DNA of 64,000 nucleotides from an uncultured bacterium (GTDB taxonomy: Bacteria; Acidobacteriota; Aminicenantia; Aminicenantales; Saccharicenantaceae): NCBI GenBank assembly GCA_937920515.1, contig CALEUG010000011.1:47114-111113 (forward strand). The letters are read 5' to 3'. The notes beneath the pieces are model-generated. The model was not told the origin of the DNA and searched no databases. It worked only from the letters and a program-made list of their open reading frames with translations. Below, one piece after another: positions 17,549-25,527 of this stretch (position 1 is its first letter; every line of letters starts with the position of its first letter). A program made the position numbers and the translations under genes.

Positions 17549-19693
17549 TTATCTTATTATAACTTCCAGCTCTCCGCCGGCCAGGCTGACCGGGCGCCCC
17601 TGAACACCCAGGGCCTGGATGGAAGCTATCATCACGCTGGTCTCGCCCGCAGCCAGGCTCTCAAATACCAGCGTGGCCAGGGTACCCGCCCTTATGCCCG
17701 AAGCCGGCGATGGCGAGGAAAACCCAACCACCGCCACCCCGCCGCCGGGGCTGATATTTTGAAGGAAAGCGCCCCTGGTTCCCAGCTGGTCCACCAGGCC
17801 ACCCCTCTGGATTTCTCTCAGCCGCAGCAGCTTCGGATCAAAACTCAGGTTAAGAGATAGAGAGGTTATGTCGGCAGGAGAATTCAACTCCAGGCTGACG
17901 CTGAAAGTGTTTCTGGCAGGAATCTCAACCCTTCCCGGCATGAAGCTTATAGTGCTCATCCCGGCGGCAGCCTCGGCCAGGGCTTCGGGTGTTAGCTCTT
18001 CGTCGCTAACGATAACATCTTCCGGAAACCCGGCCCGGGCCGAGCTGAAGGCCATTACTTCGTTATCAATCCACAATGGCCTGCCGTCTTCATCGGTAAT
18101 GGGCATGGTCCTTATGATGTGCGGGGTGATGGTCAGGATGACGTCGGTCTGTTCAACCGTGCGGTCGGTGCTGGAAAACAGGCTCCCCAGGATGGGCAGG
18201 TTCTTCAGCCCGGCAATTCCCTTGAGAGATTTCCTCTCCTCGTCCCGCAGCAAGCCGGCCAGCAGGTTGGTCTCCCCGTCCCTGAGCCTGATGACATTTT
18301 TAACTTCGCGGGTGGAGATAATCGGAATGTCGGCAATGCCTTTGCCGCCAATGGAAGTTATTTTTATCTCCAGCTCCAGGCTGACTTCCTTTTCCTGGTG
18401 CAGGCGCGGCTTGATGTTGACCTCAATGCCCACGTCCTGGTAGGTGTAGGAGACTATCGGCTGCTGGCTGACCCCGCCGGCAGCGATCGGCGAAAAAGTG
18501 GTCTGAGGAATCGGCACTTTCTGTCCGACCATGTAATTTATCTGCTCGGAGTCAACTCCCCGCAACCTGGGCTGGGCGATAATTTTGGTATCGGTGTCGG
18601 TTTCCAGGAACTGCAGCAGCACCGAGGGCAGGGTAATCTGGTAATTGCCGGTTAGGGAAAAATCTATCCCTTCCAGCGGCAGCCAGCCGCTCTCCGGCAG
18701 TTCAGCCCCGCTGTACCTGATTCCGGCATAGCTCTGACCGAACTGAGTGCCCAGGGTCTGCAGCTTCTGTCTGGAAACCTCCATGATTTCCAGGTCAATT
18801 ACCACCTCTCCCTTGGGCTTGTCCCAGCTCCGGAGCATCTTTTCGGCCAGGGCCACTATCCGCGGGTTATCCCTTATGGTTATGGAGTTCCGGTTTTTAT
18901 CAACGATTATGGTCGGGGCCTTGTATTGCGTCCTTAAAATGGAGACCAGCTGGCTCTGCACATCCTGGGCGTTCAGGTTGGAGAGGTAGATGGTCTTGAT
19001 GGCGTTTATTTCATACTGGTTGCGCTTGGTTGGATTGTCGGGCACGATAATTACGGTCCTGTCGTCAATTATCCGGTAGAAAGCCCGCCCGCTCAGGCAT
19101 AGAGAATTCAGGCCCTGCTCCAGGGTCATATCGGTCAGGTCAATACTGACCGGCATGTCCCGGAACTGCTCGTCAAATAGAAAATTGACACCGGTAAACC
19201 GGCCGAGCGCCTGGAAGATGGCCTTGAGGGAGGCATCGGTGAATCTCAACTTGAGCTTCTCGCTTGAAGCTTTCAGTTTAACTGGCTGTTCAATCACAAT
19301 CTCCTTCGGCTTCTCCTCAACCGGGGGTTTCAACCCGGCCACTTTCCTGTACTCCTCCAGTATGAGCCGGTTGCTGGGGTCGTAAGACAGGGCCTTTTTA
19401 TAAGCATTGAGGGCCTCTTCCTTTTTGCCTTCGGTTAAAAGCTGCCTGGCTTTTCCCACCGAGCTGATGGCCGCGGCCGCCCTGGCTCTGAACAGGGCCA
19501 GCCGATAAACGGTTTCTTTCGGGTTTTGAATCAGGGCCTGCTCGTAATGCTTGATGGCTTCATCGTAATCCTTGTTTATCTCGGCCAGGTTGCCCTGCTT
19601 GTAGGCCGGGCTGAAAGAGACGCAGGCCAGGAAATTAACAAGCAGCAGGGCCAGCCCTGACCACCATATCTTTGCCACTGAAATTTTGTTCAT
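17549..19693 (-). CDS. Secretin (PilQ/GspD-like) with TPR and cohesin domains
   Basis: A 714-residue outer-membrane secretin subunit. The N-terminus is a signal sequence with a possible lipobox (NFLAC, Cys 24). Two or three TPR repeats follow (about 31-125), then a secretin N-terminal short domain (about 145-215) and an N1-type domain. The secretin core (about 300-555) includes VPIPQTTFSPIAAGG and TNLLAGLLRDEERKSLKGIAGLKNLP. The last 120 residues (from about 595) resemble a cohesin-like beta-sandwich: SVSLELNSPADITSLSLNLSFDPKLLRL. Final gene of the pilus/secretion operon, two bases after the previous stop. The TPR plus cohesin combination differs from classical PilQ. Confidence 0.9.
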   Translation of the reverse strand: MNKISVAKIWWSGLALLLVNFLACVSFSPAYKQGNLAEINKDYDEAIKHYEQALIQNPKETVYRLALFRARAAAAISSVGKARQLLTEGKKEEALNAYKKALSYDPSNRLILEEYRKVAGLKPPVEEKPKEIVIEQPVKLKASSEKLKLRFTDASLKAIFQALGRFTGVNFLFDEQFRDMPVSIDLTDMTLEQGLNSLCLSGRAFYRIIDDRTVIIVPDNPTKRNQYEINAIKTIYLSNLNAQDVQSQLVSILRTQYKAPTIIVDKNRNSITIRDNPRIVALAEKMLRSWDKPKGEVVIDLEIMEVSRQKLQTLGTQFGQSYAGIRYSGAELPESGWLPLEGIDFSLTGNYQITLPSVLLQFLETDTDTKIIAQPRLRGVDSEQINYMVGQKVPIPQTTFSPIAAGGVSQQPIVSYTYQDVGIEVNIKPRLHQEKEVSLELEIKITSIGGKGIADIPIISTREVKNVIRLRDGETNLLAGLLRDEERKSLKGIAGLKNLPILGSLFSSTDRTVEQTDVILTITPHIIRTMPITDEDGRPLWIDNEVMAFSSARAGFPEDVIVSDEELTPEALAEAAAGMSTISFMPGRVEIPARNTFSVSLELNSPADITSLSLNLSFDPKLLRLREIQRGGLVDQLGTRGAFLQNISPGGGVAVVGFSSPSPASGIRAGTLATLVFESLAAGETSVMIASIQALGVQGRPVSLAGGELEVIIR

Positions 19694-19694
19694 C

Positions 19695-20216
19695 CTATCT
19701 CTCCTTTACCCTGACCTTCCGGGAATTGCCCTCGTCATCCTGGAATATGACCTCGTCAGCCGAAATCCTGGTCAGCCGGATGCCGGGAATCAATTCTTCC
19801 CCCTCGGCCAGGGCGACTGCCTGGCCGTCAACCAGGATCAGGGCCATCTTCCTGTTTCCGGAAGTAACCAGCCCGGAGCAGCTCAGGTTTAAGCTTTCCA
19901 GAATGGAAGCCTGTCGAACCGGCTGCAGCTCGGCCTCGGCCAGGACTGCTTTACTGGTTGAACCTCTGGCCGCCCCGGTTGAAAAGGGCCGGAACGGGTC
20001 ACGTTTGACCGCCACCATCTCGGGCTTTAATCTGTTCAACAATTCCTTTTTTATAAACGAGCCGGTCCGGGCTTCGGGCCGCCCGGGTGAATTTCCCTGC
20101 CTGGCCGGGGCCAGCCCCTGGCCAGCGGACAGCGTCAGACAAAAAATCATGGTTAGGCTGAATGCGGCCAGATTTCTGCCGGTTACCGGCCAGGACCACT
20201 TATTGAGTCTTTTCAT
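19695..20216 (-). CDS. PilP-like small periplasmic protein of the pilus operon
   Basis: A 173-residue protein with an N-terminal membrane or signal segment (about residues 10-33) and a C-terminal beta-rich domain: LSCSGLVTSGNRKMALILVDGQAVALAEGEELIPGIRLTRISADEVIF. This matches the HR/PilP-type fold that links the inner-membrane PilN-PilO pair to the secretin. Its position between the PilO-like gene and the secretin, with overlapping or adjacent ends, is the main support. Sequence similarity to classical PilP is weak, so a GspC-like linker is the alternative. Confidence 0.65.
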   Translation of the reverse strand: MKRLNKWSWPVTGRNLAAFSLTMIFCLTLSAGQGLAPARQGNSPGRPEARTGSFIKKELLNRLKPEMVAVKRDPFRPFSTGAARGSTSKAVLAEAELQPVRQASILESLNLSCSGLVTSGNRKMALILVDGQAVALAEGEELIPGIRLTRISADEVIFQDDEGNSRKVRVKER

Positions 20217-20769
20217 GGTAATACCCGGAAAGCGTGATTCTCAGGTCAAGGGCCCCGGTGGCATTATCTATTTTCTGAAAGTTGAGCTGGTCCAGCACCA
20301 GGATGCGGGGCCAGGTTTCAACCCGGTACAGAAATTTCTTCAGCACCGGATAGCTGAATCTTACCGCAAAAGAGGCAGCCATCCGGTTGAATAATTTCTT
20401 GCCGGTTTCGTCATACTGGTAGTTGATCGGCGGCATCGCCAGACCGCTTTGCTGGAAAAGGTTTTTGAGGTCCTGCCGGAAAGCTTCCAGGCCATCGGCT
20501 CCCTGGTAGAAAGCCGTCGCTTCCAGCTCCTCCAGGTCTTTTCTGGTTTCCTGCCAGCTCTCAAATTCCTGCCTGGCCTGTTCATTCTGTTTGCTGATTT
20601 TTTCCAGCTCCGAGGTCAGGCGAACAGCTTCAGTTCTGATACCATTAAGACGGTAGCCCCAGAAAAATAAAGAAGCAATTACCAGCAACACCAGCAGGCC
20701 GGCGACCAGGCCGAGCCCTCCAAGGCGTCTTCTTTCCGGCTGACTCAGCAACTCAATCAACTCTGGCAT
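20200..20769 (-). CDS. PilO-like inner-membrane assembly protein
   Basis: A 189-residue bitopic protein. One membrane helix (about residues 18-37) is followed by a coiled coil (about 43-85) and a ferredoxin-like C-terminal domain ending VLDQLNFQKIDNATGALDLRITLSGYY. This is the layout of PilO/GspM. It overlaps the PilN-like gene upstream and the PilP-like gene downstream by 17 bases each. With PilN it should form the periplasmic part of the alignment platform joining the cytoplasmic motor to the secretin. Confidence 0.8.
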   Translation of the reverse strand: MPELIELLSQPERRRLGGLGLVAGLLVLLVIASLFFWGYRLNGIRTEAVRLTSELEKISKQNEQARQEFESWQETRKDLEELEATAFYQGADGLEAFRQDLKNLFQQSGLAMPPINYQYDETGKKLFNRMAASFAVRFSYPVLKKFLYRVETWPRILVLDQLNFQKIDNATGALDLRITLSGYYHEKTQ

Positions 20770-21331
20770 CTCTGAAAGTCATCTCCACCTGAAATCTGTT
20801 ATTCTGATAATTTTCATTCAGGACCCTGACCTCCTCAAATTTCTGAAGCTGCAGGTTCTTGATGAGCCGGGCAAGTTCTTCCCGGCTGCTCAGGGCCACC
20901 CTCACCCTGAATTCCCGGCTGGCCAGTGAAGAGGGCGGGTTCAGAGCCATAAGAAAGCTCCCCGGAGGCAGGGCTTCCTCAATTCGGTTGAAGAACAGAA
21001 CCCAGGAGAAACTTTTTCGCTGCAGGAGGTTGTTTATCTCCTCAACCGGTTGGCGGTAGCGGCGACGCAGGTTTTCCAGCTCCCGGGCCAGCTGGCGATT
21101 TTCGGCTGCCAGGATGTCTTTTTTTTCCTCAAGGTTCTGGTTAACCCGTTTCAACTCTCGGAACTCAGCCAGGCTTTTCAGGTTGAACAGCACCAGAATG
21201 ACCGCGGCCGCTAAAATCAGCAGGGCCAGGCCAACCGCGATGAAACGATAGGGACGGCGGTTTCGCCGCGGCTCCCTGGCCAGGTTTATCATTAAATTCC
21301 AGCCGTTTTTCTGGTGACGATTGGCCATCAT
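20753..21331 (-). CDS. PilN-like inner-membrane assembly protein
   Basis: A protein of 192 residues when started at the ATG at 21331, which overlaps the stop of the PilM-like gene as ATGA and has GGGAG just before it. The longer open frame upstream would overlap PilM by about 100 bases and is rejected. The N-terminus holds MINLAREPRRNRR, the INL-type segment by which PilN binds the groove of PilM. One membrane helix, a coiled coil and a small alpha/beta domain follow. It is the bridge between the cytoplasmic actin-like PilM and periplasmic PilO. Confidence 0.85.
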   Translation of the reverse strand: MMANRHQKNGWNLMINLAREPRRNRRPYRFIAVGLALLILAAAVILVLFNLKSLAEFRELKRVNQNLEEKKDILAAENRQLARELENLRRRYRQPVEEINNLLQRKSFSWVLFFNRIEEALPPGSFLMALNPPSSLASREFRVRVALSSREELARLIKNLQLQKFEEVRVLNENYQNNRFQVEMTFRDARVD

Positions 21332-22221
21332 TGACTCCCGAGGAGCGGCGCCAGAAACTGCCGTTCGCCCATAACTTCTTCTACCTTTAGACCGAGCAAT
21401 TTTTCCATCTCGGCCATTAACCACACCGGGTTCTCCGGGTTGGACCTGAGGAAGACCAGGGATGGTTTCTTCCTGGCCTTGTCTTCTATGAAATGGATGG
21501 TGTTCTCGGCCTCCTTGAGAATGGAAGCCCGGCTGGCCTCGTTGTCAGGCCAGAGCTGTTTCTGGCGGTAAAGATAAGGAGAGCCATCCAGCACGGCTAC
21601 CAGGCTCAGGTAATCGAGGTCGGCATCCACCAGCAGGTAATCGCCGGCCGGGTGGCCGGCCCTGACCACCAGGCTCAGAACCGAAAGCGAGGGTATGGTC
21701 AGCTTGCCCGGATGCAACCTGTTTTCAGCAAAGATCTCCTCGTACTCGGCCGCCACCTCTTCCCCCAGGCAGACCACCAGCACCTTCCGCTCTCTCCCGG
21801 AATTAAAGGTCTGGTAAGAATAGCGAACCCCGTCCAGGGGATGGGAAAGATGATGCTCCAGCTTCCATTCTATGAACCTGACCAGTTCGGCCGGGGTCAG
21901 GCTGGCGCTTTCCAGCGGAAAGATAAAGGCCCGGGCACTCATTTCGGGAAGAATGACCGTGACTGAATGGCCGCGCGGCCTGAATTTTCTCCAGGTTTTT
22001 TTAACGAGTTCCTGCAACAGCCCGGGCTGGACGATATTTTTCTGAAGAAGCCGGGCTTCGACCAGGCCGGAATTAAGGGGATGGTAGACGTAATCATCGG
22101 CGGTGAGCTGGTCCCCGGGCCCTGTTTTCAGGGCAGAAAAGTAAGAGGGAGCGATCTGGAAAACAGCCGATGGCCTCGGTTGCTCCAGAAAGTAGCGCCT
22201 GATTCGTTCTCCTAAACTCAT
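21328..22221 (-). CDS. PilM/GspL-like actin-fold assembly protein
   Basis: A cytoplasmic protein of about 297 residues with the divided actin-like fold of PilM. Features include FIEWKLEHHLSHPLDGVRYSYQTF, EVAAEYEEIFAENRLHPGKLTIPSLSVLSLV and DYLLVDADLDYLSLVAVLDGSPY (a phosphate-binding-like strand). The ATG at 22221 is preferred to an upstream TTG because it follows the stop of the ATPase gene closely. It lies directly after the ATPase and before PilN, the usual pilM-N-O-P order. It recruits PilN and connects the motor to the envelope complex. Confidence 0.85.
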   Translation of the reverse strand: MSLGERIRRYFLEQPRPSAVFQIAPSYFSALKTGPGDQLTADDYVYHPLNSGLVEARLLQKNIVQPGLLQELVKKTWRKFRPRGHSVTVILPEMSARAFIFPLESASLTPAELVRFIEWKLEHHLSHPLDGVRYSYQTFNSGRERKVLVVCLGEEVAAEYEEIFAENRLHPGKLTIPSLSVLSLVVRAGHPAGDYLLVDADLDYLSLVAVLDGSPYLYRQKQLWPDNEASRASILKEAENTIHFIEDKARKKPSLVFLRSNPENPVWLMAEMEKLLGLKVEEVMGERQFLAPLLGSQ

Positions 22222-22225
22222 CCGC

Positions 22226-23836
22226 TCACTCAACGAAGGTAACTTTGTTCAGGTCTTTCAGACTGGTAACGCCGGAAAGAACCTTTTCCAGGCCAGCCTG
22301 CCGGAGGGGGATCATCCCCTCGTCCTGGGCGACTTTCTTAACTTCCGACAGCGGCTTCCTGGCCAGGATCATCTCCCTGATATTATCCGAGAGCTCCAGC
22401 AGCTCGGCAATGGCCGTCCGACCCTTATAACCGGTGCCATGGCAATCGCCGCAACCACGGGGCTCGTAGAAGGTCGTGTTGCGGAATCTTTCAGGGTTCA
22501 GCCCTGAAAGTTCCAGGGTGACATCATCGTACTGGACTGCGGCCTTGCACCTGGGACAGAGTACCCGCACCAGCCGCTGGGCCAGAATACAGTTCAGGGC
22601 TGAAATGAAGCTGTAGGGGTCAACCTGCATGTGCAGGAAACGGCCGATAACGTCAAAGACGTTGTTGGCGTGAACCGTGGTAAAAACCAGGTGCCCGGTC
22701 AGGGCCGACTGGATGGCAATCTGAGCAGTTTCCGGGTCGCGGATTTCGCCCACCATGATCTTATCCGGGTCATGGCGCAGGATGGAACGCAGGCCCCGGG
22801 CGAAGGTCAGCCCTTTCTTCTCGTTGACCTGAATCTGGGTAATGCCTTCTATCTGGTACTCAACCGGGTCCTCGATGGTGATGATTTTATCCTCGGGAGA
22901 CTTTATCTCGGTCAGGGCAGCGTACAGGGTGGTGGTCTTGCCGCTTCCGGTCGGGCCGGTCACCAGGACCATTCCGTAGGGCTGGTAAATATAGCGCCTG
23001 AACTTCCGCAGGACATAATCAGAAAAGCCGAGCAGGTCCAGCCGCAGCTCGGCAAAGGCCTCGGTGATCATTTCCTTGTCCAGGATGCGGATAACGGCAT
23101 CCTCCCCGTAGATGCAGGGCATGATGGAGACCCGGAAATCTATCGTCTTGTCCTTGATTTTAAGTCGGAAGCGGCCGTCCTGAGGCACCCGGCGCTCGGA
23201 AATATCCAGGTCGGACATTATTTTTATGCGCGATATGATCAGCGACTGGAACTGGCGGCCGAGCGGCTCCATGGCCTCGGTCAGGACTCCGTCGATGCGG
23301 TATTTAACCCGGACAAAATTTTCCCTGGATTCGATGTGGATGTCGCTGGCCCGCTTCTGAACGGCGGTGAAGATGATGGTGTTGACCAGCTTGATGATGG
23401 AGCCGTCCTGTTCGGTCAGCTTCTCTATGGTAATGACGTCTTCTTCCTCGCCGGTTTCTTTCTCCACCACCTGGCGGACAAAGCCCTCGGTGGCTTCCTT
23501 CAGCACCTGGGCCGCGGCCTCGCTGCGCCGCAGGGCTTCCTGGACGCCCCTCCGGCTGGCCGCAAACACTTCCACTTTTTTACCGGCGAAAGTCTCAATG
23601 CTGTCAATGGCCGCCAGGTCAGAGGGGTCGGCGATGGCAATCTGCAGAACCCTCCCGGTGTCGTGCAGCGGCACAAAGTTATACCGGTAGAGAAACTCGA
23701 CCGGGAAAGATTGCACCAGTTGGCGGTCCAGTTCCTGGCTGCCAAGGTCAAGATAAGGAACCCGGTATTTCTCAGCCAGTTTTTTGGCTTCCAGCTCCTC
23801 AGCCAGCAGGAGCCCGTTGGCATCACCCTTTGGCAA
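22226..23836 (-). CDS. pilB: PilB/GspE-type assembly ATPase
   Basis: A 536-residue hexameric ATPase that powers pilus or pseudopilus extension. The N-terminal MshEN-like domain is followed by the ATPase core: Walker A GPTGSGKTTT near residue 305, an Asp box (EDPVEYQ), Walker B (KIMVGEIRDPETA) and a His box (LTGHLVFTTVHAN). A tetracysteine zinc motif (CPRC ... CGDC) lies near residue 450-480, typical of PilB and GspE and absent from the retraction ATPase PilT. No PilT gene is present in the window. The gene follows PilC by 16 bases. Confidence 0.93.
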   Translation of the reverse strand: MPKGDANGLLLAEELEAKKLAEKYRVPYLDLGSQELDRQLVQSFPVEFLYRYNFVPLHDTGRVLQIAIADPSDLAAIDSIETFAGKKVEVFAASRRGVQEALRRSEAAAQVLKEATEGFVRQVVEKETGEEEDVITIEKLTEQDGSIIKLVNTIIFTAVQKRASDIHIESRENFVRVKYRIDGVLTEAMEPLGRQFQSLIISRIKIMSDLDISERRVPQDGRFRLKIKDKTIDFRVSIMPCIYGEDAVIRILDKEMITEAFAELRLDLLGFSDYVLRKFRRYIYQPYGMVLVTGPTGSGKTTTLYAALTEIKSPEDKIITIEDPVEYQIEGITQIQVNEKKGLTFARGLRSILRHDPDKIMVGEIRDPETAQIAIQSALTGHLVFTTVHANNVFDVIGRFLHMQVDPYSFISALNCILAQRLVRVLCPRCKAAVQYDDVTLELSGLNPERFRNTTFYEPRGCGDCHGTGYKGRTAIAELLELSDNIREMILARKPLSEVKKVAQDEGMIPLRQAGLEKVLSGVTSLKDLNKVTFVE

Positions 23837-23852
23837 ATTTTCCTCCTCTATC

Positions 23853-25055
23853 TCATCTGGTTATCCTGATGATGTTAAAAATCGGCAGATAAATGGATAA
23901 TATCATACCCGCGGCCACCAGGCCGATAAAAATGATAATAACCGGCTCAATCAGGGAGACCAGGGTTTGAATCCGGTCCCTCAGGCGCTCGTCGTAAAAA
24001 TCGGCCACTTCGGCCAGCATGCCCGGCAGGTTGGCCGAACTCTCGCCGATCCTGATCATGTCCATGGCCAGCTGAGGCAAAACCCCGGTCTTCTGCAGAG
24101 AATCATACAGGCTCAGACCGTTCTTCAGGCTCTCGGCCACAGATTGCAACCTAAACGAAATGAAGCGATTGGGTACTGAAAAAGCAGCCACGCCGACCGA
24201 GGACAGCAGGGTTATCCCCGCTTCCAGGAGCAGTCCCAGGGTGCGGCTGTAAAGGGCCACGGCCGAGTCCGAAACCAGGAAGCGGGAAAAGGGCAGGCGC
24301 AGTTTGAGCCGGTCTTTAAGAACAATAAAATAATCCTTCCGTCTGATGATAAGGTAAGCAACGATTAAGGCCAGGAACAGCAGGCCGAACCAGAGCAGGT
24401 TGGCCCTGACAAAAATGGCCAGGCGGAGCAGCCACCTGGTCAGGGCTGGAAGCCGGGCCCCGAAGTCAGCGTAAAAAGTGGCAAACCGGGGCAGAACCAG
24501 GCCTACCAGCAGCCCGATTAAGATGGCCGAGAAAATGACCAGCAGTGTCGGGTAGAGCAGGGCCGAACGCACCCGGCTCCTGGTCTGCTCTATAATTTTT
24601 GCGTACTGGATATACCTGGCCAGCGAACCAGGCAGGTTGCCGCTTCTTTCTCCGGCCATAAGCGAAGCCGTGTAAACCTTGGAAAAAAGATTTTCGTAGG
24701 GTCCGAAGGCTTCCGACAGGGTCTTTCCCCCCCGGACTTCAGACTTAACCTTCCTGATGATATCAAGAAGGAAGGGATTTTCCACCCGCTTTTCCACCAG
24801 CTCCAGGCTTTTCAGCACGGGATAACCGGCTTTAAGCAGGGCCACCAGTTCCTGGTTGAAAAGGATAAATTCGGCCGGCTTGAGGCGTTTTCCGAACAGC
24901 CTGACCTGCGAAATCCTGAGTTCCTTGCGAACAGACAGGACGCACAGCCCTTCGGCTTCAAGGGTTTTACGGCAGTCTCCGGCCGTGTCCGCTTCCAGGG
25001 TCTGCTTCAAAATGCGGCCATCCGGCGTTACGATGCGGCAAATATAAACAGGCAT
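23853..25055 (-). CDS. pilC: PilC/GspF inner-membrane platform protein
   Basis: A 400-residue polytopic protein with the two tandem GspF domains. The first is around residues 65-190 (FNQELVALLKAGYPVLKSLELV, AFGPYENLFSKVYTASLMAGERSGNLP). The second is around 265-390 (LYSRTLGLLLEAGITLLSSVGV, MDMIRIGESSANLPGMLAEVADFYDERL). Three membrane helices lie near 165-190, 215-235 and at the C-terminus. It forms the rotor-like base on which PilB works. It is the first gene of the operon, so the promoter should lie in the AT-rich stretch upstream. No pilin or prepilin peptidase gene is linked. Confidence 0.92.
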   Translation of the reverse strand: MPVYICRIVTPDGRILKQTLEADTAGDCRKTLEAEGLCVLSVRKELRISQVRLFGKRLKPAEFILFNQELVALLKAGYPVLKSLELVEKRVENPFLLDIIRKVKSEVRGGKTLSEAFGPYENLFSKVYTASLMAGERSGNLPGSLARYIQYAKIIEQTRSRVRSALLYPTLLVIFSAILIGLLVGLVLPRFATFYADFGARLPALTRWLLRLAIFVRANLLWFGLLFLALIVAYLIIRRKDYFIVLKDRLKLRLPFSRFLVSDSAVALYSRTLGLLLEAGITLLSSVGVAAFSVPNRFISFRLQSVAESLKNGLSLYDSLQKTGVLPQLAMDMIRIGESSANLPGMLAEVADFYDERLRDRIQTLVSLIEPVIIIFIGLVAAGMILSIYLPIFNIIRITR

Positions 25056-25477
25056 TTGATTTTCAACTCTCGCTTTTGATTTATCTTAAGTTAGCTCCCC
25101 GATTATGTCAATCTGTCTCTGGCTCGCCGGGAGGAGCTCTGCCCTTCCACATTTAATATAAAGCAGCACCGCAAAATAAGTTGCAGTCCGAATATGGATA
25201 CTGACAGGAAAATCAAGCCTCTCCAGTTCATATGGTAGATTACTGCGTTTTATGGGGCAGGAGGCCAGCTTCAACTCCCGGATTGAAAGGGAAGAAGTTT
25301 GTAAAATCGCCCGGTTCGATGTCTCGAAATAATAAATGCAGTTTGCCATAAGCTATGTCCAGCTTTATCTTCTCAAGTATTTAGTCGCAACCGGGGCAGC
25401 TAAATATAATTAAATCAATAATTTTCTGTAACAGGCGCGGAATTTATAAAAAAAATACAAAAAAAACGAAAAATTAG
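25056..25477. other. Intergenic region between divergent pilus operon and XRE gene
   Basis: About 420 bases, AT-rich from 25370 onward. It should carry the promoter of the pilus operon. A short minus-strand open frame inside (25086-25349) shows no protein-like features and is not called. Confidence 0.4.
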
Positions 25478-25511
25478 TTGACAAATGTCTTTTTTAGACT
25501 TATATTGTCAA
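25478..25511 (+). promoter_or_regulatory. Sigma-70-type promoter with overlapping operator-like inverted repeat
   Basis: TTGACA at 25478-25483 and TATATT at 25501-25506 are separated by 17 bases. The heptamer TTGACAA (25478-25484) is repeated inverted as TTGTCAA at 25505-25511, so the arms cover both promoter boxes. An inner GACAAATGTC palindrome lies at 25480-25489. Autoregulation by the XRE protein encoded next is the natural guess. Confidence 0.75.
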
Positions 25512-25527
25512 CCGAAAGAAGGAAGCA

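Noticed and set aside
21332..21424. Longer start for the PilN-like protein
   Set aside because: It would overlap the PilM-like gene by about 100 bases; the ATGA junction with GGGAG upstream is the better start.
22631..23869. 412-codon open frame opposite pilB
   Set aside because: Shadow of a strongly conserved ATPase; no protein-like features.
25086..25349. 87-codon minus-strand open frame between pilC and the XRE gene
   Set aside because: No Shine-Dalgarno sequence, no domain, and it lies in the likely promoter region of the pilus operon.
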